DNA from: Kineococcus endophyticus
GTDB taxonomy: Bacteria > Actinomycetota > Actinomycetes > Actinomycetales > Kineococcaceae
Direction: 5' to 3'
Assembly (NCBI RefSeq): GCF_040796495.1
Contig: NZ_JBFNQN010000008.1
Span: forward strand, 62,001-126,000
DNA: 64,000 nucleotides
Every line of letters begins with the position of its first letter. The stretch's first letter is position 1. Below are positions 6,770 to 15,770 of the stretch, one piece after another. The position numbers and the translations under genes were made by a program. The notes beneath the pieces are model-generated. The model did not search any database. It was not told the DNA's origin and saw only the letters and a program-made list of their open reading frames with translations.

Positions 6770-8394
6770 TGGCCAAGGCCAAGGGAAGCGCGGCGATCGT
6801 CGAGAACGCCAAGAACTTCGTGTCCGGTTTCCGGACGTTTTCGACCGGCCAGAAGGCGGTCGTCATCGCGGTCGTGGCCGCGCTCATCGGCGGGGCCGTC
6901 GTGTTCTCGCAGTGGGCGTCCAAGCCGTCGTACTCGCCGCTGTTCTCCAGCCTCTCGGCGACGGACGCCAGCGCGATCACCGAGAAGCTGAAGGCGGACG
7001 GCACGCCGTACACGATCTCCGACGGTGGCGGGACGATCTCCGTCCCCGCCGACAAGGTCGACTCCGAGCGCCTGGCGATGGCCGGGGCCGGCCTGCCGGC
7101 CGAGACCGACTCCAGCTCCGGCAGCCTGCTCGCGACCCAGGGCGTCACCGCCTCGGAGTTCGTGCAGCAGCAGGCCTACCAGCAGGACCTGAAGAAGGAA
7201 CTGGCGAAGACGATCGAGGCCCTCGCCGGCGTCGACTCGGCCGTGGTCAACCTCGCGATGCCGCAGAAGGACGTGTTCCTCGACGAGCAGGACCCGGTCA
7301 CCGCCTCGGTGCTGGTCAAGCTCAAGCCGGGCGCGACGCTGTCCAACGACAACGTCACCGCGATCGTCAACCTCGTCTCCGGCGGCGTGCCGGGCATGGA
7401 CCCCAAGAACGTCTCCGTCGTCGACGACAAGGGCAACACCCTCTCGACCGACGGCACCGGGTCCAGCGCGCAGAACGAGAAGACGAGCGACTACAACGCC
7501 AGCGCGTCCTCGGAACTGCAGAGCTACCTCGAGGGCATCTACGGCAAGGGCAACGTCAAGGCGACCGTGAAGGCCTCGCTGGACTTCGACGACAAGACCG
7601 TCGAGTCCGAGACCTACACGCAGCCGGAGAAGATCGACCCCCTGGCGCAGCAGAAGACCACCGAGACGTACAACGGCACCACCGGCACCGGTGCGGCCAC
7701 GGGCGTCCTGGGTCCCGACAACATCGCCGTCCCCGGTGGCACCACGGGCACCGGTGGCAACGGGGGCTACTCCAAGACGTCGGAGAGCTCCAACCCCTCG
7801 GTCGACAAGACGAAGACCGTCATCAAGCAGGCCCCCGGCAAGGTCGTCAAGCAGACCGTCTCGGTCGTGCTGAACGCCGGCGCCAAGGGTGCTGCGGGGG
7901 CTGCGGACATCAACCAGGTCACGCAGATCGTCAACCAGGCCGCCGGCATCGACGCCACCCGCAACGACACGGTGTCGGTCGTCAAGACCGCGTTCGACGA
8001 CTCCGCCTCGACCGACGCGGCCAAGCAGCTCGCCGAGGCCGACAAGGCCGAGCAGCAGGACACCCTCATCGGGTACGCCAAGACCGGTGCCCTGGCCCTG
8101 CTCGTCCTGATCATGCTCATCGTGATCCTCGTGGCCTTCCGCCGCCGCAAGGTGGAGACGGTCGACGTCCTGGACGTCGACCCCCTGCAGCTCGGTGACA
8201 TCACCGGGCCGCCGGCCGGGCTCAAGGAGATCGCCCCTGCGGTCGAGAAGCACGTTGCGCTCGAAGCAGCACCGGTGGACCCGGCCCTGGAGGCCGCGGC
8301 CGCCCGCCGCACCGAGGTCGTCGAACTCGTCTCCCGCCAGCCCGAGGAAGTCGCGGAACTGCTCCGCGGCTGGCTCGCCGATCGGAGGTCCTGA
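6769..8394 (+). CDS. fliF: Flagellar MS-ring protein FliF
   Basis: Forms the MS ring that houses the export gate and anchors the rotor. The 541-residue protein has TM helices at about 30-47 and 439-461. Between them are the periplasmic YscJ/FliF ring-building region (with EALAGVDSAVVNLAMPQKD) and a Gly/Thr-rich loop. The cytoplasmic C-terminus (about 462-541) ends in a RQPEEVAELLRGWLAD stretch typical of the FliG-binding tail. It starts within the fliE stop and is followed by fliG after 3 nt. Confidence 0.96.
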   Translation: MAKAKGSAAIVENAKNFVSGFRTFSTGQKAVVIAVVAALIGGAVVFSQWASKPSYSPLFSSLSATDASAITEKLKADGTPYTISDGGGTISVPADKVDSERLAMAGAGLPAETDSSSGSLLATQGVTASEFVQQQAYQQDLKKELAKTIEALAGVDSAVVNLAMPQKDVFLDEQDPVTASVLVKLKPGATLSNDNVTAIVNLVSGGVPGMDPKNVSVVDDKGNTLSTDGTGSSAQNEKTSDYNASASSELQSYLEGIYGKGNVKATVKASLDFDDKTVESETYTQPEKIDPLAQQKTTETYNGTTGTGAATGVLGPDNIAVPGGTTGTGGNGGYSKTSESSNPSVDKTKTVIKQAPGKVVKQTVSVVLNAGAKGAAGAADINQVTQIVNQAAGIDATRNDTVSVVKTAFDDSASTDAAKQLAEADKAEQQDTLIGYAKTGALALLVLIMLIVILVAFRRRKVETVDVLDVDPLQLGDITGPPAGLKEIAPAVEKHVALEAAPVDPALEAAAARRTEVVELVSRQPEEVAELLRGWLADRRS

Positions 8395-8397
8395 GCC

Positions 8398-9423
8398 GTG
8401 CCGTCCACCGAGCTCGAGGTCGCGCCCCTGACAGGGGCGCAGAAGGCCGCCGTCCTGCTGCTGCAGGTCGGTCAGGAGAACGCCGCCAAGGTGCTGGGTC
8501 ACCTGCGGCCCGCGGAGATCGAGGAGCTGACCGCCGAGATCCTGCGGCTGCGCTCGGTCACCCCCGAGGTGGCCGGCGTGGTCCTGGAGGAGTTCCACGG
8601 GCTGATTGCCTCGCCGCTGCGCGGCGGGCTCGGTGGCCTGGACTACGCCCAGTCCCTCCTGGAGGGGGCGCTGGGCGCCGAGGGCGCCGCCGAGGTGCTC
8701 GGCCGGGTGGCCGAGGCCGCGATCGTGCAGCCCTTCCAGTTCCTGCACCAGGCCGACCCGCAGCAGATCCTCACGTTCCTGACGGGGGAGCACCCGCAGA
8801 CCATCGCCCTGGTCGTGGCGCACCTGCGTCCGGACCAGGCGTCGATGATCCTCGGCGGGCTGACGGCCGACATGCAGGCCGACATCGCGCTGCGCATCGC
8901 CACGATGGAGGCGACCAGCTCCGAGTACGTCCGCCTCGTCGAGGACGTCGTCCAGCGCCGCACCTCCACGGTGCTGCAGGCCAAGACGAACACCGCCGTC
9001 GGCGGCGTCCAGCCCCTGGTCGACATCATCAACCGTGCCGACCGCGGCACCGAGCGCTCCATCCTCGAGGGCCTGGCGGCCAAGAACGCCGCGCTGGCCG
9101 AGGAGATCCGCGGGCTCATGTTCGTCTTCGAGGACATCACCACCCTCGACGACCGCGCGATCCAGCTCGTCCTGCGCGGGGTCGAGACGGCCGACCTGGC
9201 CACGGCCCTCAAGGGCGTCACCGAGACGGTCCGGGACAAGATCCTCAAGAACGTCTCCGAACGTGCCCGCGAGAACCTGCTCGACGAGATCGAGCTCATG
9301 GGCCCGGTCCGCATGTCCGCGGTCGAGGAGTCCCAGCAGAAGGTCGTCGCGATCATCCGCCAGCTCGAGGAGTCCGGCCAGATCGTGCTGACCCGCGGTG
9401 GTGACGATGACTTCGTCTCCTAG
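8398..9423 (+). CDS. fliG: Flagellar motor switch protein FliG
   Basis: Rotor protein that receives torque from MotA and sets rotation direction with FliM and FliN. The 341-residue protein shows the N-terminal FliF-binding domain (GAQKAAVLLLQVG), the EHPQ motif (TGEHPQTIALV, near residue 130) and the C-terminal charged torque helix region (about 270-341). GTG 8398 is preceded by GGAGG in the fliF tail. Its 3' end overlaps the fliH start. Confidence 0.96.
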   Translation: MPSTELEVAPLTGAQKAAVLLLQVGQENAAKVLGHLRPAEIEELTAEILRLRSVTPEVAGVVLEEFHGLIASPLRGGLGGLDYAQSLLEGALGAEGAAEVLGRVAEAAIVQPFQFLHQADPQQILTFLTGEHPQTIALVVAHLRPDQASMILGGLTADMQADIALRIATMEATSSEYVRLVEDVVQRRTSTVLQAKTNTAVGGVQPLVDIINRADRGTERSILEGLAAKNAALAEEIRGLMFVFEDITTLDDRAIQLVLRGVETADLATALKGVTETVRDKILKNVSERARENLLDEIELMGPVRMSAVEESQQKVVAIIRQLEESGQIVLTRGGDDDFVS

Positions 9424-10171
9424 CCTGGGGCGCAACGCCTTCCAGGCGGCCGACACCCGGCCCACCACGACCCGCGAACCGCGCGTGTTCGTCGCCGTCC
9501 CCGCGGCGACGAGCACGTCACCGCGGGGGTTCGTCGGCCTCGACCTCGCCCAGCGCGAGGACTCCGCCGAGATGGTGCAGCTGCGCGAGCAGGCCCGCAC
9601 CGAGGGCTACGCCGCCGGCTGGGCCACCGGCATGCGCCAGGCCGCCGTGCGCGCCGAGGCCGAGCTCGAAGCCCAGCGGGAGGCCGCCCACACGGCCGCC
9701 CGGCTGGACCGCGACGAGCGCCGCGCCGCGCGCGGTCGCGCCGAGGAGGCGCTGCTGGCCGCGGGCGACGCCCTGCGCGCCGAACGCGAACCCGCCATCG
9801 GTGCCCTGGCCGACACCGTCCTGGAACTGGCCCTGGAACTGGCCGGGGCCGTCCTGGACCGTGAGGTCCAGCTCATGGACTCCCCCGTGGGGGAGGCCGT
9901 CCGGCGCGCCCTGGCGCCCCTGGACGCCGAGAAGCCCGTCACGGTCCGTGTGAACCCGGTCGACTTGAGCGCCCTGACGGGTGACGCCCTCAAGGGTCGG
10001 CACGCGACGTCCGATGCAGAACTCGTGAGCTTCCTCCCCGATCCCACCGTGCACCCGGGTGACGCGTTCGCCCGCCAGGGGGACACCGAGGTGGACGCCG
10101 GCCTGCGGGCCAGCGTCGCCCGGGCCCTGGCTGCCCTCGTCGGAGAGGGCGAGACCGGAGCGCTCGCGTGA
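9407..10171 (+). CDS. fliH: Flagellar assembly protein FliH
   Basis: Stator-like regulator of the export ATPase FliI. The ~254-residue protein has an Ala/Arg/Glu-rich coiled coil with GYAAGWATGMRQA (GxxxG-type) in the middle and a C-terminal domain like the V/A-ATPase peripheral stalk. Position directly before fliI supports the call. ATG 9407 lies inside the end of fliG (17-bp overlap); in-frame GTGs at 9398 and 9401 are possible alternatives. Its TGA overlaps the fliI GTG. Confidence 0.88.
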   Translation: MTSSPSLGRNAFQAADTRPTTTREPRVFVAVPAATSTSPRGFVGLDLAQREDSAEMVQLREQARTEGYAAGWATGMRQAAVRAEAELEAQREAAHTAARLDRDERRAARGRAEEALLAAGDALRAEREPAIGALADTVLELALELAGAVLDREVQLMDSPVGEAVRRALAPLDAEKPVTVRVNPVDLSALTGDALKGRHATSDAELVSFLPDPTVHPGDAFARQGDTEVDAGLRASVARALAALVGEGETGALA

Positions 10172-11544
10172 GCGCGCTGGTCTCGGGCGTCGTGTCACAG
10201 CGCCTCGCGGCGCAGGTGCGGGAGGTCCTGGCCCCCCAGGTCGCCCGCGCCGCCGTCGCGGCCCGCCCGCAGCTGCGCGGGCGGGTCAGCGCCATCGTCG
10301 GCCTGTCCGTCGAGGTCTCCGGCCTGCGTGCCGCCGTGGGGGAGACGCTCCTGCTGGGCGAGCCCGGCACGGCCGCGTGCATCCCCGCCGAGGTCGTCGC
10401 CGCGGAGGGGTCGCGCCTGCGCTGCCTGCCGCTGGGCCACCTCACCGGCCTGGCCGCCGGCGCCCCGGTCGTCGCGACCGGCCGCCCCTCCGACGTCCCC
10501 GTCGGCCCCGCCCTGCTGGGCCGGGTCGTCGACGCGATGGGCAACCCCCTCGACGGCGGCCCGCCGCTGGTCTCCGCACCCCGCGCCGCCCTGCACGCCA
10601 GCCCCCCGCCGGCGCTGTCCCGCGGCCGCGTCGACGCCCCCCTCGGTCTCGGCGTCCGCGCTCTGGACACCCTCGTCCCGGCCGGTCGCGGCCAGCGCTT
10701 CGGCATCTTCGCCGGCTCCGGCGTCGGGAAGTCCTCGCTGCTGTCGATGATCGCCCGCGGCACCTCCGCCGACGTCTCCGTGCTCGCCCTCATCGGTGAA
10801 CGTGGCCGAGAGGTCCGCGAGTTCATCGAGGACGACCTGGGCGCCGAGGGGCTGGCCCGTTCCGTCGTCGTCGTCGCCACCTCCGACGAGGCCCCCGTGC
10901 TGCGCCTGCGTGCCGCGCTGACCGCCACCGCGATCGCCGAGTCCTTCCGCGACCTGGGCGCCGACGCGGTGCTCATGATGGACTCCCTCACCCGCGTGTC
11001 CATGGCCCAGCGCGAGATCGGCCTGTCCGTCGGCGAACCCCCCGCCACCCGCGGCTACCCGCCGAGCGTCTTCGCCCTCATGCCCCGCCTGCTCGAGCGC
11101 GCCGGGCCCGGCGTCACCGGCTCCATCACCGGCATCTACACGGTGCTGGTCGACGGTGACGACCACAACGAGCCCATCGCCGACGCCGCCCGCTCCATCC
11201 TCGACGGCCACGTCGTCCTGGACCGCCGGCTCGCCACCGCGGGGCACTTCCCGACCATCGACGTCCTCGACTCGGTCTCCCGCGTCGCCGGCCGCGTCAC
11301 CGGACCGGACCAGAAGGCCGCCGCCACCGCCCTGCGCCGCGTCCTGGCCGCCCACCGCGAGGCCAAGGAGCTCATCGACGTCGGCGCCTACCAGCCCGGC
11401 GCCAACCCCGAGGTCGACGCGGCCGTCGCGCACCTGCCGGCGATCAACGCCTTCCTGCGCCAGGACATCCACGACATCACCCCGCCCGCCCAGGCGTGGG
11501 CCCAGCTCCAGCAGCTGGTCGCGAGCTTCGGAGGACGACTGTGA
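10168..11544 (+). CDS. fliI: Flagellum-specific ATPase FliI
   Basis: Hexameric ATPase that drives type III export of flagellar subunits, paralogous to the F1 beta subunit. The 458-residue product has Walker A GSGVGKSS (about 184-191), Walker B-like VLMMDSLTR (about 270), and the GERGREVREFIED segment. The length is typical. GTG 10168 overlaps the fliH stop by 4 bp, and its own stop overlaps fliJ. Confidence 0.97.
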   Translation: MSALVSGVVSQRLAAQVREVLAPQVARAAVAARPQLRGRVSAIVGLSVEVSGLRAAVGETLLLGEPGTAACIPAEVVAAEGSRLRCLPLGHLTGLAAGAPVVATGRPSDVPVGPALLGRVVDAMGNPLDGGPPLVSAPRAALHASPPPALSRGRVDAPLGLGVRALDTLVPAGRGQRFGIFAGSGVGKSSLLSMIARGTSADVSVLALIGERGREVREFIEDDLGAEGLARSVVVVATSDEAPVLRLRAALTATAIAESFRDLGADAVLMMDSLTRVSMAQREIGLSVGEPPATRGYPPSVFALMPRLLERAGPGVTGSITGIYTVLVDGDDHNEPIADAARSILDGHVVLDRRLATAGHFPTIDVLDSVSRVAGRVTGPDQKAAATALRRVLAAHREAKELIDVGAYQPGANPEVDAAVAHLPAINAFLRQDIHDITPPAQAWAQLQQLVASFGGRL

Positions 11545-11993
11545 GTGCCACCCGGGCGATCATGGCGCTGCTGAAGCTGCGCAAGGTCCAGGCCGACCAG
11601 ATCAAGATCGACGTCGCCGCCGCGAACGCGGTGCTGCGCAACGAGAACAAGCGGGCCGCCCGCGTCCGGCACGAACTGGGCGAGGCCCACCTGAGCGACG
11701 AGACGATGGCCGCCTGGACGGCCTCCGTCGCCCGCCGCGCCGCTCTCGTCGCCGACCTCGAGGGTGCCCGCGCCCTCGTCGCGCGCGCCGAGTCCGACCT
11801 GGGGGAGAAGCAGGCCGCCTGGGCCCGCGCCCGCCGCGCCGAGCGCTCCCTCGAACGCGTCGTGGAACGCCACGAACGCGCCCAGGAGGAGGCCGCGCTG
11901 CGCGCCGACCAGAAGGCCCTCGACGACCGCACGGTCGCCGAGTTCGCCGCCCGCGCCCGCCGCCGGGCCCAGCTCGAAGGGGGCCAGGAGTGA
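11541..11993 (+). CDS. fliJ: Flagellar export protein FliJ
   Basis: Soluble stalk-like coiled-coil protein that couples FliI and FlhA and escorts chaperones. The 150-residue product is almost entirely a charged two-helix coiled coil (KLRKVQADQIKIDVAAANAVL and later Arg/Glu/Ala heptads). Sequence conservation of FliJ is low, so the call rests on size, coiled coil and position after fliI. GTG 11541 overlaps the fliI stop by 4 bp and has GGAGG upstream. Confidence 0.82.
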   Translation: MSATRAIMALLKLRKVQADQIKIDVAAANAVLRNENKRAARVRHELGEAHLSDETMAAWTASVARRAALVADLEGARALVARAESDLGEKQAAWARARRAERSLERVVERHERAQEEAALRADQKALDDRTVAEFAARARRRAQLEGGQE

Positions 11994-13090
11994 GCGGCAT
12001 CGCCGAGGTCCAGTCGCGCATCGCCGACATCGAGGCCCGCATCGCCCAGTTCGCCGGCACCACGGGGCAGACCCTCGCCACGACCACGCTGGCGAAGGCC
12101 ACCTCCACCGCCTCCGGGGAGTTCGCGAACGTGCTGTCCAGCACGGGGTCCGGCGTGGGGTCCGGCGTGGCGGGCGCCGTCAGCCGCGGGACCCGCGTCC
12201 TCAACGACGCGGCGCTCGGCGGCGGCAGCACCGGCCAGCGCCTGCTCGACGTCGCCTCCCAGTTCAAGGGCGTGCCCTACAAGTGGGGCGGCACCACGCC
12301 GAGCGGCTTCGACTGCTCCGGCCTCATCCAGTACGCCGGCAAGCAGATCGGCCTGACCCTGCCCCGCACCGCGGCGCAGCAGGCCACCGTCGGCACCGCG
12401 GTCCCCTCCCTGGACCAGGCCCGTCCCGGCGACCTCGTCGTCCTGGAGAACGGCCACCACATCGGCATCTACGTCGGCAACGGGCAGATGCTGCACGCGC
12501 CGAAGACGGGCGACGTCGTGAAGATCTCCAAGGTCTGGGAGACCCCCATGACCATCCGCCGCCTCGGCACCACCGCGGCCACCACCGCCACCTCCGCAGC
12601 CCTGGGCGTGGGCGTCGCGGCGACCCTGCTGTCCGGCCTCGGGGGCACGACGGCCACCGACGCCTCCTCCTACGTGCGCCCCGCGTCCCTGTCGACTGGT
12701 GCGACGTCGAAGTCAGCCCCGTACGAGAGCGCCTTCACCGCCGCGGAACAGAAGTACGGGCTGCCCACCGGCCTGCTGCGCGCCGTCGCCAAGCAGGAGT
12801 CCGGCTTCGACCCGACCGCCCGCAGCCACGCCGGCGCCACCGGGCTCATGCAGTTCATGCCCGCCACGGCCCGCAGCCTCGGCATCGACCCGACCGACCC
12901 GTTCGCCTCCATCGACGCGGCCGGCAAGTACCTCTCCGGGCACCTGAAGACCTTCGGGTCCGTGTCCCTGGCCCTGGCCGCCTACAACGCCGGCGCCGGG
13001 AACGTGAAGAAGTACGGCGGCGTCCCCCCGTTCGCCGAGACCCAGAACTACGTCAAGAAGATCACCGCCGACCTCGGGAGTGCCGCGTGA
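11990..13090 (+). CDS. Bifunctional peptidoglycan hydrolase: NlpC/P60 endopeptidase plus lytic transglycosylase
   Basis: Predicted to open peptidoglycan for the rod or hook. The 366-residue protein has a helical N-terminus (about 1-80) and an NlpC/P60 domain with catalytic Cys in GFDCSGLIQYAG (about residue 109) and His in NGHHIGIYVG. A linker follows, then an SLT domain (about 245-366) with catalytic Glu in AKQESGFDPTARS and the downstream ATGLMQFMP and ALAAYNAGAGNVKKYGG motifs. No signal peptide is visible, which fits export by the flagellar apparatus. It overlaps fliJ and fliK by 4 bp each. It may replace FlgJ, which is otherwise absent from this cluster. Confidence 0.9.
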   Translation: MSGIAEVQSRIADIEARIAQFAGTTGQTLATTTLAKATSTASGEFANVLSSTGSGVGSGVAGAVSRGTRVLNDAALGGGSTGQRLLDVASQFKGVPYKWGGTTPSGFDCSGLIQYAGKQIGLTLPRTAAQQATVGTAVPSLDQARPGDLVVLENGHHIGIYVGNGQMLHAPKTGDVVKISKVWETPMTIRRLGTTAATTATSAALGVGVAATLLSGLGGTTATDASSYVRPASLSTGATSKSAPYESAFTAAEQKYGLPTGLLRAVAKQESGFDPTARSHAGATGLMQFMPATARSLGIDPTDPFASIDAAGKYLSGHLKTFGSVSLALAAYNAGAGNVKKYGGVPPFAETQNYVKKITADLGSAA

Positions 13091-15021
13091 GCGCCAACCT
13101 GTCCGTCACGACGCTGCCCTTCCCGGTGACGTCCCGCGAGAGCGGCCGCTCCGGCGGCACCCGCGGGGCCGAGGCCGACTTCGCCGGCTCCCTGGGCCAG
13201 GCCGTCCAGGACCTGCGCACCCCCTCCCGCGACACCCGCGACGACCGGCCCGTCCGCGACGACCGCCCCGACGCCTCCGCGGCGACCGAGCGCGCCGTCG
13301 AGAAGGCGGTGGAACGTCACGACGAGCGCCCGGCCGAGCGGCCCGAGGCGCGGCCCGCGAAGGCCACCGAGCGCACCGAGAAGGGCCACGAAGCCCGCCC
13401 GGTCACCCGCGCGAAGGGTGAGGAGGCCGACGAGACCGACGCCGAGGGCGAGACCAGCGCGGACGCCACCGTCACCGCGGTGCCGACCGTCCCCGTCGAC
13501 CCCTCCCTCCTCGGCCTGCCCGCCGCCTTGCGCGCCGCGCTCACGCCGAAGACCGCTCCCGGCCTGTCCGGTGAGAACGCCGGGACTCCCGTGACCGGTG
13601 CTGCCGGCGCGGCGGGTGTGGCCACGACGCAGCCGCTCGTCGACGCCGCCCCCGTGGCTGCGACGTCGACGACCACCGCCGCGGTGGCCAAGCTCCCCGG
13701 ACCGTCGACGGTCCCCGGCGCGCCGGTGGCGGCTCAGGTGTCCCCGAACGGCGTCCCCGCTGCTGCGAGCACCGCTGGGAGCACGCCCGCCGCCCAGACC
13801 CCGCAGACCTCGCAGGCCCCGCAGGGCACCCCGGGCACCCCCGGCACCCCCGGCACCCAGGCCACGCCCGTGGCCGCGACCCCCGCCGACGCACCCGCCG
13901 ACGCTGTCGCCACGGCGCTCGCAGGCGCCGGCGTCACGACGACTCCCGCTGCCGGCTCCGGTGCGCCCGCCGCTGCGGTCCAGACGGCCGTGACGGGTCT
14001 GCCCCAGCACGTGCGTCCCACCGAGCCGTCCCAGGCCCCGGTGGACGTCACGCCCGCCGCCACCGCCACGACCGCGACGCCGGTGGCCCAGGCCGCCACG
14101 CCGGTGCCGGCTGCTGCGTCCACGACGTCCCAGGCCCAGGCTCCGACCGCCGACACCGCCCCGGCCCCGGGCGTCCCGGTGGCACCGGCCGCGGGTCAGG
14201 CCGGCCAGGGCGCCGGTGACGGTGCGGGTGCCGGTCAGCAGCAGGATCGGGCGGGGCAGCAGCCCGCCCCGGCCCCGCAGGTGCCCACCGCACCGCGCGC
14301 CGCCGCGGGGGAGGCCCCCGTGCAGACCGCGCCGGTCGTCCTGGCCGGCAGCCCGGCCGTCACCCAGCCGATCGCCCCGCCCGTGACCGCTGCGGCGCAG
14401 CCGGTCCCGGCCGCGGTGGCCGACGACGCGGGGGTGCCCGCGGGTCTGCTGCCGACGGCCGTCCCGTCCGTGACCGGTACCGGGACGGTGACCGCGCCGG
14501 CGGGCGCCCAGGCGTCGACGCCGCCGGTCCCACTGCCCCTGGCCAACCCCGCCGCGTTCGCCCAGGGCGTCGCCGGGCGCCTGGAGGACCTGCCCGCGGC
14601 CGACGCCGTGCACCGCATGTCGGTCGAGGTGAACCCGCAGGGCCTCGGCCCGGTGAAGGTGACCGCCGAGGTGAGCGGAGGAGCGCTGCACGTCTCCCTC
14701 GCCGGGGCCTCCGAGGCCGCCCGCCACGCGTTGAAGGCCGCCGTGGGCGATCTGCAGCGCGAACTGTCGACCGGCAGCTGGACGCAGACCACGGTCGACG
14801 TCCGCGCCGACTCCGGCTCCTCCCAGCAGGGTCGCTCGGCCGACGCACAGTTCGGCGGTCAGCAGGGGTCCTCCTCCGGGCAGCAGGGGTCCGGGCCGCG
14901 CTCGGCCGCCGCCGAGGCCGGCGCGAGCGCCCGGTCGGCGTTCTCCGCGGCCGCCGCCGAGCGCCGCAGCGCCCGCGAGGCCGCCGCCGTGGCCGCCGGT
15001 CGTGTCGACCTGAGCGTCTGA
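13087..15021 (+). CDS. fliK: Flagellar hook-length control protein FliK
   Basis: Molecular ruler and export-specificity switch. The 644-residue protein has a long, poorly conserved Ala/Pro/Thr/Gln-rich ruler region (about 1-500, with PGTP repeats near residue 250). The conserved C-terminal domain (about 505-600) contains HRMSVEVNPQGLGPVKVTAEV, the LxPxxLGxVxV signature of FliK. The tail is Gln/Ser/Gly-rich. GTG 13087 overlaps the hydrolase stop. About 90 nt of non-coding sequence with a small hairpin (15041-15056) follow, so flgD may have its own promoter. Confidence 0.92.
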   Translation: MSANLSVTTLPFPVTSRESGRSGGTRGAEADFAGSLGQAVQDLRTPSRDTRDDRPVRDDRPDASAATERAVEKAVERHDERPAERPEARPAKATERTEKGHEARPVTRAKGEEADETDAEGETSADATVTAVPTVPVDPSLLGLPAALRAALTPKTAPGLSGENAGTPVTGAAGAAGVATTQPLVDAAPVAATSTTTAAVAKLPGPSTVPGAPVAAQVSPNGVPAAASTAGSTPAAQTPQTSQAPQGTPGTPGTPGTQATPVAATPADAPADAVATALAGAGVTTTPAAGSGAPAAAVQTAVTGLPQHVRPTEPSQAPVDVTPAATATTATPVAQAATPVPAAASTTSQAQAPTADTAPAPGVPVAPAAGQAGQGAGDGAGAGQQQDRAGQQPAPAPQVPTAPRAAAGEAPVQTAPVVLAGSPAVTQPIAPPVTAAAQPVPAAVADDAGVPAGLLPTAVPSVTGTGTVTAPAGAQASTPPVPLPLANPAAFAQGVAGRLEDLPAADAVHRMSVEVNPQGLGPVKVTAEVSGGALHVSLAGASEAARHALKAAVGDLQRELSTGSWTQTTVDVRADSGSSQQGRSADAQFGGQQGSSSGQQGSGPRSAAAEAGASARSAFSAAAAERRSAREAAAVAAGRVDLSV

Positions 15022-15075
15022 ACCGTTCCAGGCACCGGATGCACCTGAACAGGTGCTGAGAATGCCCCGCCCGGG

Positions 15076-15104
15076 CTACAGACCGTCACCCGTTCGTCCG
15101 AAAG
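15076..15104 (+). promoter_or_regulatory. Weak FliA-class promoter candidate for flgD
   Basis: CTACA (15076-15080), a 16-nt spacer and TCCGAAAG (15097-15104). Both boxes deviate from the consensus, but spacing is exact and ATG 15112 follows the -10 by 7 nt, the same geometry as fliM. The AAGAAGAGG purine tract could equally be a ribosome binding site on a read-through mRNA. Confidence 0.3.
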
Positions 15105-15111
15105 AAGAGGC

Positions 15112-15729
15112 ATGACCATCGACGCGGCCAGCGGGGCGAACCCGTACGCCGGCCTGATCGCCAACTCCGACCTGCTCACGCAGACCACCGCGGCGAAGAA
15201 CGCCGGCAAGACGGACACCTCCGCGGTGGCGCAGCAGAAGACCAAGGACGACAAGGACATGTTCCTCAAGCTCCTGGTCGCCCAGCTGCGCTACCAGGAC
15301 CCGTCCAAGCCGGCCGACACGACGCAGTTCATGGCGCAGACCGCGCAGTTCTCCGCGCTGGAGGCCATGCAGGACGTCGCCAAGCAGTCGACGACGATGG
15401 TCGCGGCGCAGAACAAGCTGCAGGCCAGCGCCCTCGTCGGCCAGACGGTGTCCTACACCGGCGAGGACGGGACCACGAAGACCGGCGAGGTCCGGTCGGT
15501 GTCGTTCGTCCAGGGGTCGGCCGGTGGCACGAACGGCGAGCCGGTCCTGAACGTCGACGGCGTCAGCGTCGTCCTCTCCAAGATCGCCGGCGTCAACGCC
15601 GCGGGCACGGCGGCGGGCACCACCACCACCGCCGGCACCACGGCTACGACTCCCGCCTCGAGCACCTCGGGCACCCCTGCCGCGGGCTCCACCACGAACC
15701 CCACCACGGGTTCGACGCAGTCCGCCTGA
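15112..15729 (+). CDS. flgD: Flagellar hook cap / hook assembly protein FlgD
   Basis: Scaffold needed for polymerisation of FlgE at the hook tip. The 205-residue protein has the conserved N-terminal FlgD core DKDMFLKLLVAQLRYQDPSKP and DTTQFMAQTAQFSALEAM (about 45-90), then a beta-rich middle region. It ends in a Thr/Ala/Ser-rich tail without the usual full FlgD Ig/tudor domain. It is directly followed by flgE. Confidence 0.94.
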   Translation: MTIDAASGANPYAGLIANSDLLTQTTAAKNAGKTDTSAVAQQKTKDDKDMFLKLLVAQLRYQDPSKPADTTQFMAQTAQFSALEAMQDVAKQSTTMVAAQNKLQASALVGQTVSYTGEDGTTKTGEVRSVSFVQGSAGGTNGEPVLNVDGVSVVLSKIAGVNAAGTAAGTTTTAGTTATTPASSTSGTPAAGSTTNPTTGSTQSA

Positions 15730-15770
15730 CCCCTCCAGTTCCCCGTCAGCCCCCTCGAAAGGTCTGAAGC

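Noticed and set aside
6664-9600. 978-codon minus-strand ORF across fliF and fliG
   Set aside because: Mirror frame of two unmistakable flagellar genes; low-complexity composition.
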